Source of the DNA: Adineta ricciae
Taxonomy: Eukaryota > Rotifera > Eurotatoria > Adinetida > Adinetidae
NCBI GenBank assembly: GCA_905250025.1
Contig: CAJNOJ010000229.1
Coordinates: 104,146-168,145, forward strand
Length of the DNA stretch: 64,000 nucleotides
Reading direction: 5' to 3'
Part shown: positions 55,031 through 64,000 of the stretch, one piece after another
How positions within the stretch are numbered: the first letter of the stretch is position 1
How the letters are laid out: each line of letters opens with the position of its first letter
The notes under the pieces: model-generated
Database searches by the model: none
Told to the model about the DNA's origin: nothing
Seen by the model: the letters and a program-made list of their open reading frames with translations, nothing else
Translations under genes and position numbers: made by a program

Positions 55031-56766
55031 GCTTTTAGGATCTTGCCAGNGATCAATACGCAATTCTCTCTCTTCAAAAGGTAAATAGTGTGTTTGATCG
55101 ATGAGGAGAGTATACTCATCAGTTGCTTTTCCTTTGCGACGATTTAGAAAGCAACCTATTCAAGCAGAAATAATCTCTTCTTCAAATTTGGGCTCGTTCG
55201 ACCGTGCGAAACCGATCAAACTGATTATTCATGGTTTTACTGATCAATCATCGAGTGCTTGGGTAGTTAACATGACGCAAGAACTGTTGAAACAGGTTAG
55301 TAGCCATTTTCTAATCAATAACTAAATACACTTTTCTCTAATTGGATTTGTAGGAAGATATGAATGTCATTACTGTTGATTGGTCTGGTGGCAATCAATT
55401 TCCTTATGGACAGGCCGTGGCCAACACCGTCATTGTTGCAGCTGTTATTCGACAACTTCTTCAAGCAATGGTCAATACCGGTGCAAAACCGCAACAAATG
55501 CATTTAATTGGTCATAGTTTGGGTGCGCATGTATCAAGTTATGTAGGACGAGATTTTCACAATTTAGGAAGAATATCTGGCTTAGGTATTGATCCATGTG
55601 AGGAAGTTCAAAGCATTTATACGCTTTTTCCTAAGTATAGATCCTGCCGGACCGGAATTCTATAATTCTCTCATTTCTGATCGCCTTGATCCATCCGATG
55701 CTATATTTGTGGATGTCATTCATACTGATGGTGCACCACGGGTTCAGTCCGGTTTCGGTCATTTAGATACATTAGGACATGTTGATTTCTATCCTAACGG
55801 CGGTTCTGCCCAGCCAAGTGAGTTTCTATACATTCATTGACAAATATCACGTTTTCCTTTTCTCCAATCAAGCTTGTGGTAGCAATACCGGAGATGTTCT
55901 TCTACAATCAGCATGAAACTTAATCAGTACTTTCAATATAGGACGTGAGTCTAACCTCATCTCTAGCGTTTTCATATGAGCTGCCGATTTCTGGAGTTTA
56001 GATGCCGCTAGCTCAATGTCCTGCAATCATATGTCAGCAGTATACTATTACACTGATTCGATTAATTCACATTCGCCAGCTTTTGCTTATCCTTGTTCGG
56101 ATTATAAAAGTTTTGAACGAGGCCTTTGCACATCTTGTGGTTCGGCGTTTGATCAATGTCAACGCGCCGGTTACCACGCTTCATCGTTGAAAACACTTGG
56201 TAAACTGTATCTTATGACTTTGAACGGAGTCAAACCGCCACATTTCGGTCTGTCATACTGTATCAACAGAAAGATGATGAACGACTTAAGTTGAATTTTA
56301 GGTTTTAAATTCAAGGGAACACTTGAATNTAAACAACAAACACGCGGTATCATAAAAATCAAATTCGACGAACAAGAAGAGGAGACATCGCTATTTGAGT
56401 ATGATAGTGTACATACGTTCTTTTATAAGAACCTATATCTGGTCTATTTAGTGAAAAAATACTATTCAGAAGTAGCTCCGTCAATTCAAAAACGATTCTC
56501 ATTGCTCGTCAACCTGCATCATTGAAAGAGATTACCATTTCGTTCAAAAAAAGCCTAAGTTCAAATTTCGGTCTTGGTCTCTCTAATCAATGGAACTTTC
56601 GTTCGGTCAGCATTCTTGATATGCAATCTCATATAAGGCAAGTCATCTACTGACGAATCGTGTCGTAGTATTTGGTTATTTTTCTTTGTTTAGTTACACA
56701 TTTTGTCCAACAACAAATTCAGCGACGATCAAGAGCGGTTCAAAATTGGTCTATAAATTGTGTTGA
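55031..56766 (+). pseudogene. Pancreatic-type lipase, H2, exons 1(part)-end, nonsense codon
   Basis: Continues the exon cut at 34819. Exons: 55031-55080, 55148-55295, 55354-55585, 55641-55817, 55873 onward, then the counterparts of the H1 exons to TGA 56764-56766. GHSLGAH, DPAGPEF and the exon-6 His are kept. In exon 5, TGG of H1 reads TGA at 55914-55916, so the product would end before the catalytic His. An N at 56329 replaces about 16 bases of the PLAT region. Probably a dead allele whose partner (36404-38279) is better preserved. Confidence 0.8.
56329..56329. other. Single-N assembly gap
   Basis: Compared with 37828-37845, about 16 bases (CAAATATGAACGACAG) are replaced by one N. Both sides are colinear with H1, so this join is right in order and only imperfect. 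Confidence 0.75.
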
Positions 56767-57199
56767 ATCCTCATAGTGTGTCGAAGACCGGTCGACATTG
56801 ATTGTTCTATACAGAATTATTAAGTATAATAATAAATAGTTGAAAAGCAAAATCTGATCAAAACGAAATCTGTCACCAGTTTTAATAAATAATAATAATA
56901 AAAAATAATGCCACGTGACATACAGCGACATCTGGTTATTCTGGAAAAAAAACTTCTGGCAAGGTACAATGTATAAAAAAGTATCTATCATTTTCAAATA
57001 TCTTTTTAAATTAGATTAGTAAAGCTCATTAATGTAACCAACCGTGTATCGTCTATCATGGTAACGCTATCGCATCTAGTATTTTTGTTGGAAAAAAATT
57101 GCCATTAATCCTTAAAAGTGCGTCGAACGCATATATTTTGATATTATGTAGCAAACGTAATTTCAGGATTAGGTTGATTCTGAATCACGAAGAGATGCC
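56767..57199. other. Spacer between lipase and ART-PARP, H2
   Basis: Allelic to 38280-38828 with a ~118-base deletion just before 57225 that removes the native ART-PARP start. No gene is seen. Confidence 0.5.
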
Positions 57200-59206
57200 A
57201 TGCTCTCACTCTCATTATCAATAATACCGGAGAAAAAGTCCCGCTACAGTGATATCGTTGATGAACCCGTGCATAATCTTCTCGCACCCATAAAAGGCTA
57301 CCAAGATAAACCACTCGTTTCACTTTCGGAAGCTATTGATCCAGTTGCTGGTTTCTTTAATGAAATCGAAGACAATGCTTTAGTTGCTTTACATAATTGT
57401 CAAAATCCAGCTGATGGTCTGACTCAGCAAGAATCAGCTTCCATACATCTTTACACAATGGAGTTCGATGGTGGACCAAGTTTATATCGACTACTCAATC
57501 GATCTCTCAGGGCTGAGATTCGCGAAGATTTGAAACCATGGTTTGCCTATTTGAAATTATTTCTTACGGCTCTGTACAAATTACCTTCACGGCAAATGCG
57601 AGTGTGGCGTGGTATCCGTGATGTCAATCTATCTTCGAAATATAAGATTGGCACGAAGTTTGCTTGGTGGGGAGTAAGTTCTTGCACGAGTGATATGAAA
57701 CTGCTCGAGTCCGAAAAATTCTTGGGTAAGACCGGACAGCGAACTCTATTTTCAATTGAATGTATCAATGGAAAATGTATTGTTGCACATTCGTATTTCA
57801 AAAACACCGAACAGGAAATTGTTTTAATGCCTGGTTCATATTTTGAAGTGTTAGGTCAATTGAATCCAGCACCTGGTCTTCATATTATTGAATTAAAAGA
57901 AATTACACCACCGATGACGCTGATCAAACCGCCATTTTCTAAATCGAACGTAGCATCGAGTTCTTCACATATGCCAGCAGCAGAAGTCTCTACAATACCA
58001 AAGAAAAAACCATTACTAGAATCTGGTACAGAAATTCTGTTCATTGTCTCTTGTATACTGGATGGTATTAGCTTAAGTTGACAGGTTAGAAGTCACATGT
58101 CTAATAGGAGTCACATTGGAAAACTAAATGCAGGGCTTTTATGAGGCGAGAACGATTAGTCGGCTGCATATGGTAAGAAGTTTTGATGTGTTCTGCGACT
58201 ATGAAGATACATGATAGACTATTGAAAGTACTCTATTTAAACTGTTTAATTTAACACTAGTTATACATCTATCTTTAACCATATTTGCCGACGTTTTCAT
58301 TAGAATAATTTAAGTATCTCATAATTCGTTTTAGGAGCATATACCGAACTACTCTCAAGTAATAACGAAGATTTCAAAACCGTCAGTCGAATGTTCTTAG
58401 ATGGTTGGCCAGGTGAATTGAAACATGACGTCAAAGTTGAAGCAATTTATCAAATTCATAACGATATACTAGAATCACGTTTTCAACAATTTGTTCATTC
58501 CAATCCCAAATTTGCGACAGGAAATTCTATAGGATGGCACGGTACATCATCGAATTGTCAGAATGGTTCGTGTTCATCTTCGGAGTGTCATCTATGTCAA
58601 ATTATTCGAAAAGGATTTAAACAACAGTTTGCACGTCGTAATACTATTTCATACAAATGTTGGGGACCAACTACCTATTTTTCGAACCGAAGTTTTGTTT
58701 GCCATACCTACAACGGTGGTTCAGAATGTGATACCAAAAGGCGATGCACAATAATGACAAAAATAAATTCTGGACACGCGCTAGACTATTGGAGGATCGC
58801 AAGATATTGCACTCCTGACCCCGCAAATTATATTCCGGCTTTGGTAAAAACATATAAATACGATAGCGTGGCTTTAACCCGAAATTACTATATTGCTCCA
58901 GCAGATTATATATTACTATATAACGAGTTAGCTGCATTGCCGATATATATAGTTGTGTACTCTGCTCGAAAAACCTTACAAGTAAGACAATCTGCAGGTG
59001 AGTATTGCAGTTTTCATCGGGAGCACCATATGGTAAATGCTGGTTGTGATGGTCATCAATGTCAAAGTTTGAAATGTGTCGATAAAATATGTCTAGATCA
59101 CAATCACTTCACACAATACGATCATATAGATCCCAATACTTATGTTAAGCACAAGTCACACTACAGAGAAATCTTGGATGAATTGGGCTCAACTGTTTAT
59201 CCATAA
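57200..59206 (+). CDS. ART-PARP fusion: two ADP-ribosyltransferase-type domains in one protein, H2
   Basis: Predicted exons 57200-58025 and 58335-59206; 565 residues. Domain 1 (about 1-235) is an Arg-specific mono-ADP-ribosyltransferase with the R-S-E triad: Arg in VWRGI (137), Ser in GVSSCTS (160-161) and ExE in NTEQEIVLMPGS (204-206). After a short linker rich in Ser and Lys, domain 2 (about 280-460) looks PARP-like: FLDGW...IYQIHN, GWHGTSSNC with the NAD-binding His, IRKGF, and YFSN with the conserved Tyr. The C-terminal ~90 residues are Cys/His-rich (CSFHREHH, CDGHQC, CVDKICLDHNH), perhaps metal-binding. It has no signal peptide, so probably acts in the cytosol on protein targets; substrates are unknown. 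The native ATG (as at 38829) is deleted, and the start used here (MLSLSLSIIPEKK) is a replacement. The H1 allele is frameshifted. Confidence 0.75.
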
Positions 59207-59858
59207 AATTTTGAACTTTTTGAGAAAAATACTCATGAAGAACTATAGCTATTTTTATCAGAAGGGCGTAAGAGTGAAAATCGATTCTGATTCGTATTTC
59301 GATAAAAATATTCATCATTAATGAGACACGATGTGCATATTGATTCTTGTAATAAGTAGTTTCTAGAATTTGTCTACTATCAAGCATTGACTGTCAGAAC
59401 ATCATAGGTTAAAAGACTTTGTAAGTCTGGGCACCGATTTAGTGTCCATATTTTAAAAATATTTGAATTCAAATTTGTATTTATTAAGGACACAAAAAGA
59501 AAATACTTTGATTAGTGTAAGTGATCAAAAAGTCGTTCTGATTTCTCATGTACAGTAAATCTACATTTCAATTTTCCGTTTATCATAAAGTTATTCTTAT
59601 AATTGCGATTACATCTGATTCATTCCGTTCTGTCGATGTATTTCTTTCTGTATGACACTCTATGCTTGCATGTATGTACATATGTAATTTACGTGTACAA
59701 AAGACAAAGAGCGATTATGACACTCGCGACGAACTGAAATAGTACATTGACTGTTTTACACAATATTCTGTCTCCGGTCAACTCTGTATAAATGAATCAA
59801 AAGAAAAGAAAGGAAGCGAGCGAAAAATATCAAACCAGACGACAGAATTCGATCAAAA
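59207..59858. other. Upstream region of carbonic anhydrase, H2; recombinant junction
   Basis: To about 59700 the sequence follows H1 40613-41275; from about 59715 it follows 48720-48868. The switch lies in TACGTGTACAAAAGAC...GATTATGACACTCG. This fits loss of the 7 kb between the two carbonic anhydrase 5' regions. No separate gene is seen. Confidence 0.7.
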
Positions 59859-60920
59859 ATGAAAACATACTTGTCGTTCGTCGTATTACTCACTGTTGTT
59901 GATATAATTTTTGCAGGCAATGGTGAATATTGGAATTATGAAGATCACGGTTCGTTTCTTCGCAAACTAAATACTTTTAGATAGACTCTCATGTTCACAT
60001 ACATTAATAGGTCCTTACACATGGTCACAAATATATCCTGAATGTGCTGGCTGGCGTCAATCGCCACTCAATCTAGATTATTTTGATGTTGTATACAAAA
60101 AATTTCCACCCTTCTTATTCTCTTCAAGTTTTGATCGTTCTCATGTTTTTAATTTGAAAAATAACGGACATACAATTGTCGGCGAATTACCAATGGGAAT
60201 GCCACGAAATGAAATTCCACAACTAAGTGGCGGTGATCTGCCTGGAACTTTTCGATTTACAAACTTTCATTTACATTGGTGTGTACTTTTGTATACATTG
60301 CAGGGATAGTTTCGTATATCGTGTTTTCTTTTGCAGGGGTGAGTCACCGTCAGAAGGATCTGAACATACGATAAATCATGTACACGGTGCTGGAGAAGCA
60401 CACTTCGTGTTTACTAATGAAGTAACAAAGCAAACAGCTGTATTTGCATTTGTTATTACTATGTCGCCCGATAGAGAATCGAGCGCATGGGAGACATATG
60501 TTCATAACGCGGTCAAACTCATTCGTCACGGTACACATACACAATTTATAGGAAATCTAATGAAATTGATGGAAAATGGAAATTACTTTCGAGATTTTTG
60601 GAGGTACAATGGTTCGTTAACGACACCACCTTGTTCAGAAGGAGTCATTTGTAAGCAGCAGTACAAGTCCAACTTCTCATTCTTGTTTTTCTTTCTATAA
60701 AGGGACGATATTCAATCATCATATCATTTTTTCATACAATGAGCTGCAAGCCTTGTCATTGAATGTTCTACATAAAGATTTTCGCCCAATTCAATCGAGG
60801 AATAATCGAATTGTTTATCATTCAACACTTGGTAATACTGCTGATTCCCTTCGATACTGTTTCTCCTGGCTACGAGTAATGTCGACAATTTTTATCATTG
60901 TGATCTGTTTAGATTTTTAA
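59859..60920 (+). CDS. Alpha carbonic anhydrase, H2
   Basis: Exons 59859-59949, 60011-60278, 60337-60650 and 60703-60920; 296 residues, same structure as the H1 allele. Zinc histidines in FHLHWG and EAHFVF, LTTPPCSEG and the hydrophobic C-terminal tail are kept. Substitutions such as PPFVF to PPFLF and PEGES to PDRES lie outside the active site. Probably functional. Confidence 0.9.
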
Positions 60921-61417
60921 AAAGAAACCTTTACGATATACCCTCCTTTTAATGTCAAAAATGATCGGTAACACAATGAAAAATAATAAACAAGGAGATT
61001 GGTCAACTTTGTTGAATTATAGCATATTGACACAACGTATTATTCTATGTTTATAAAGTTTAATTAAGCTCTCTTTAATATGCATATTTTATCTTGTGAT
61101 AAGTGTTGTTTTTTTTCTCGTTCTTTACTCTCTGTGTTAGACTTCGACTAAAAAGCACGCGGAAAAAAGCGATTTCTTCGCTACCGAGAAAAAGAAAATT
61201 TTTTTTCTGTGTGTGTTATGGTTTCTTTCCTTCCTATTTACTTGTCGTCCCAAAAAAGAATGTACTTTTCAATGCCTTTCACGATCTACAAGCGGAACTA
61301 TATAATTCCGAGTACTCATCATTCACTACACGACGGTGAAATAGAAAAGACCAGTGTATCAATAACAGCCTAAATTGAAAAATTGACACAGAAAAACGTA
61401 CTGAGCATCCTTTATCG
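60921..61417. other. Spacer between carbonic anhydrase and Hv1, H2
   Basis: Allelic to 49931-50427. No gene is seen. Confidence 0.5.
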
Positions 61418-62547
61418 ATGCCTAATGCCATAGTCGGCGACGCTGATTTAGCAGGTAAGATTTCGTACACGTTAGTAAAACAAAGAGAAACAAATAGACT
61501 TTAGCAAATGTTCGTTCACCGTCCTTTCTTTTCTAGTACAAGGAACAAAAGAAGTTGACTTGTCCGAAAATACAAGCCAACCTATTTCATTACACGAGAA
61601 TGGTTCAGTGACCGTTCCACTTTTCATGAAAACATCAACGACTAGCTTGACAGACCATCCTGAAGTGAATAACAAAGGATGTTGTGTAATTGTTCATCGA
61701 TGGTGGAACGTTGATTATCGTTGTCAACACCAAATCATTGAATTTGTTGAGAGACCCATATTTCATATGTTCATTATAATGTTTGTCTTAATCGATTGCT
61801 TTCTTGTCATAGGTGAGCTCATGTTCGACTTTTTTAAACTTCGAGAACCTTGTCATTCGAAAAATTCTCATCATGAGCGCCATCATCAATTTGAAATGAT
61901 TGCTGAAATCCTCCATTATTCGTCATTGATCTTACTGGGAATGTTTCTTCTTGAAGTTGTTGTAAAAATTTATGCATTCGGACGGCAATGGTGGAATTTT
62001 CACAACAAGAAAATGGAATGGTTAGATGCAACCATTGTGATCGTATCGTTTGCTGTTGATCTACTACTATTGCATAAAACGAGTATGATTGCTGAGATTT
62101 CTCTGCTGTTCATTTCTATTCGTCTATGGAGATTCGTAAGTGAAAGACATCATTCGATCGAGAAGCATCACATTTGTTTCGTTTTTAGATTCGAATAGTC
62201 AACAGTGAGTGTCGTTGTTTCTTTTCCCTTGTTCGATTACAATATTTCTATTCTTTTTATGAATAGGCGTGGCACAATCTGTTCGATCACAAGATGAAAC
62301 TAGAAGAGAACATTTGGCATCAACATACATTGAAATGGTTGAGTTACTATTAAAAATCTCCGAACAAAAGACCAATACAATGTCGGAGTTTTGTAATGAC
62401 TTTGAATTCGAAAGACGAATTGAAAACTACATCCAAATCGATCAGCAATGTCATCTTATGATTGAACATTGTTCAAAACCATCGTCATTGAACACTGTTC
62501 ATGACATGATCCATCGCTTACAGAATGCCATCGATCAGATGAAATAA
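61418..62547 (+). CDS. Voltage-gated proton channel Hv1-like, H2
   Basis: Exons 61418-61454, 61537-62135, 62189-62204 and 62267-62547; 310 residues. S1 Asp (VLIDCFLVIGELMFD) and S4 RLWRFIRIVN are the same as in H1. Differences are few (for example HEHHH to HERHH, DAIIV to DATIV, SRIQN to RRIEN). The 16-base third exon is identical. Probably functional. Confidence 0.9.
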
Positions 62548-62730
62548 AAACGAGCGAAAGTCAGAAGTTTATTTTAGAATACCAAAGCTATTTCGAGATT
62601 TCGTACAGAAAAGTCGAAGGCGAAGTGCGCCTGTGCTATTACTGTTTTGTATGACACTAAACCAAAACTTTACCAACACTCAAGAAAAAAGTCTTTTTAA
62701 AAGTTAGTAATAACATATTCTTTATGTAAA

Positions 62731-63339
62731 TTATAATTTCTGGTCCAGGTCAATTTTGAATTTTTGTACTCGATAATTTCCTTGACGATCAAAGAATAAA
62801 TCTGTAAGATTATTTACGTACCCTAACCATCTTCCTTTACCGTTATCATTAATAACAACTTTCTCTCGCGCATCACCCTCTGCACCAACGTGCAATATTC
62901 GGCGATTCCACCAATCTGAGACATACAGTTGACCCAGATGATCCTTCGCTATTCCTGTAAAGACTTTTCCTATAGTATGCTTATTTGCATCTGTTAAAAC
63001 AGGTCCGTCGGTTGTATCTTTTCCCCATTCTACGATACGATTATTCTCTTTATCTTTTATATACAGAGAATAATTATCATCAACCCAAATAAACGTAGGA
63101 TTATGTAATTGATCCAGACGAGAGCCAGAACCACGCCCGCCCGCAACTATTGTTCCGGCTGTCTCTCCTTGTCTCCATCGTTTGGCACTATAAGATTCCG
63201 CATCCGACACATAGAGAGAACCATCTTTGCCTATTGCTAAACTATGACAGAATATTTGAGAGGCTATAACTTGTGAATTTTTATTCCCATTATACGACCT
63301 TTGAAGTATTCGACAATTAAAACTATCACAAATAATCAA
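62731..63339 (-). pseudogene. NHL-repeat protein, H2, 5' end cut by a repeat
   Basis: About 200 residues with three to four NHL-type blades: DGSLYVSDAESYSAKRW, NYSLYIKDKENNRIVEW, LGQLYVSDWWNRRILH and a last LFFDRQGNYRVQKF. No stops occur, but the frame begins inside a blade (MIICDSFNCRIL), directly where the Helitron-like repeat starts at about 63335. The signal peptide and earlier blades expected in such proteins are absent. It is therefore a truncated gene; the ATG at its edge is probably by chance. The allele 51741-52330 has a nonsense codon. Confidence 0.75.
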
Positions 63340-64000
63340 TCAATTATTCCCTTTTCTGAAAAAAAAGGGTTATAGCCGCGTTAAAACTGGTTAAAGTTTG
63401 TTTGTTTGTTTGTCCAAGCTAATCAGATTGCAGCATTTCATAAATCAATGAAAACTTAACGATGTTCCTTACAAAGTGATTCTTGCAAGGTAATCGAGGT
63501 CAAGAATCTCGAATCTGATGTTAGTTTCTGGAAACTGCAATTCGCTAATTAGTTAATTGCTAATTAAGAAATGAAAACCTTTCTGGTTGTCGAGTCAGGG
63601 TAGACCGAAGGGTTTCTGACATCGGGAAATTCGAATTTGAGGGCGAATTTGATTTTATGCACTGTGCCTGGGCTGATTCCTTCCTCTTTACAAAGGAAAT
63701 ATTGGTCTTGAGCTGTTCTGAAATCTTTTGTAGAAGATGGTGAGCTGAACGCTATTCATAGACGTCATGCGTACAAAGATAGTAGCTCAAGAACTTACAA
63801 GAAAAGATCTAATGCATTGTACATAATGATGTTTCTAATTCAAGAAGTCCGAAAAGTGGTATGAGCTTAGTATCATCTTTGCTTCGTAGTCTACATACAC
63901 CATGTGTTTTCATGGGAATTTAGTAGAAGTAGTTCGCAAAGTGATATACCCGTCGGTGGAATTCCATCTTAGTAACTACAGACGCGTGGGCTATACAAAC
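63335..64000 (-). mobile_element. Helitron-like non-autonomous repeat, copy 3 (runs off the window)
   Basis: Same family as 12192-13930: CCCTTTTCTGAAAAAAAAGGG hairpin, AATCAGATTGCAGC, AATCTGATGTTAGTTTCTGG, GAAGATGGTGAGC and GATATACCCGTCGG. On the minus strand it ends with the hairpin, AATAA, then TTGA followed by T, against CTAG in copy 1, so the terminus is one base off CTRR. It abuts the cut NHL gene. Confidence 0.6.

Noticed and set aside
1-64000. Tandem gene-cluster duplication as the explanation for the repeated gene blocks
   Set aside because: Exact identity at piece ends and the split lipase exon fit alleles placed in one scaffold better than true duplications, though long reads are needed to settle it.

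Overview
The window looks like nuclear DNA of a bdelloid rotifer, possibly an Adineta-type species (inference). The reasons are AT-rich DNA, GT-AG introns of about 50-60 bp, and gene families typical of bdelloids: NAD-arginine ADP-ribosyltransferases (ARTs), class A GPCRs, NHL-repeat proteins, a WAP-type inhibitor, pancreatic-type lipase, alpha carbonic anhydrase and a voltage-gated proton channel. Mobile-element remnants (hAT, FLYWCH/MULE, a palindromic MITE, a Helitron-like repeat) lie between them.

Single N bases at 4580, 34820, 55030 and 56329 divide the window into five pieces: c1 1-4579, c2 4581-34819, c3 34821-55029, c4 55031-56328, c5 56330-64000. The last 249 bases of c1 (4331-4579) read as identical to the first 249 of c3 (34821-35069). 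The lipase exon that stops at the end of c2 resumes at the start of c4. The simplest reading is that two homologous haplotypes have been interleaved. H1 = c1+c3 and H2 = c2+c4+c5. Both carry, in the same order: an ADA-like 3' end, a GPCR relic, a WAP gene, tRNA-Arg(CCU), a decayed ART gene, a lipase, an ART-PARP fusion, carbonic anhydrase, an Hv1 channel and an NHL gene. The copies differ by a few percent by eye.

Region by region. 1-4579 (H1): DNA allelic to 8421-9288, then the 3' end of the ADA-like gene, the GPCR relic, WAP and tRNA. 4581-34819 (H2): an ART-fold-like gene, a broken zinc alcohol dehydrogenase, a GPCR, several kb of gene-poor DNA with a C/T-rich minisatellite and a Helitron-like repeat, a membrane gene with eight Cys-rich modules of which six lie in an exact 212-bp exon-intron tandem array, a 93-bp satellite, the complete intronless ADA-like gene, WAP, tRNA, decayed ART, and the first part of lipase exon 1. 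34821-55029 (H1): decayed ART, lipase, ART-PARP (frameshifted), a carbonic anhydrase 5' relic, a second GPCR, a transposon block, carbonic anhydrase, Hv1, a broken NHL gene and a hAT fragment. 55031-64000 (H2): the rest of the lipase (nonsense codon), an ART-PARP that is open throughout, carbonic anhydrase, Hv1, and an NHL gene cut off by a Helitron-like repeat.

The two haplotypes have lost different genes. The lipase is better in H1, the ART-PARP is better in H2, and NHL is broken in both. Carbonic anhydrase and Hv1 are intact in both and both act on acid-base balance (their linkage may be chance). No prokaryotic-type operon, CRISPR array or rRNA was seen. All splice sites, alleles and family calls come from reading by eye and were not checked by alignment or database search.
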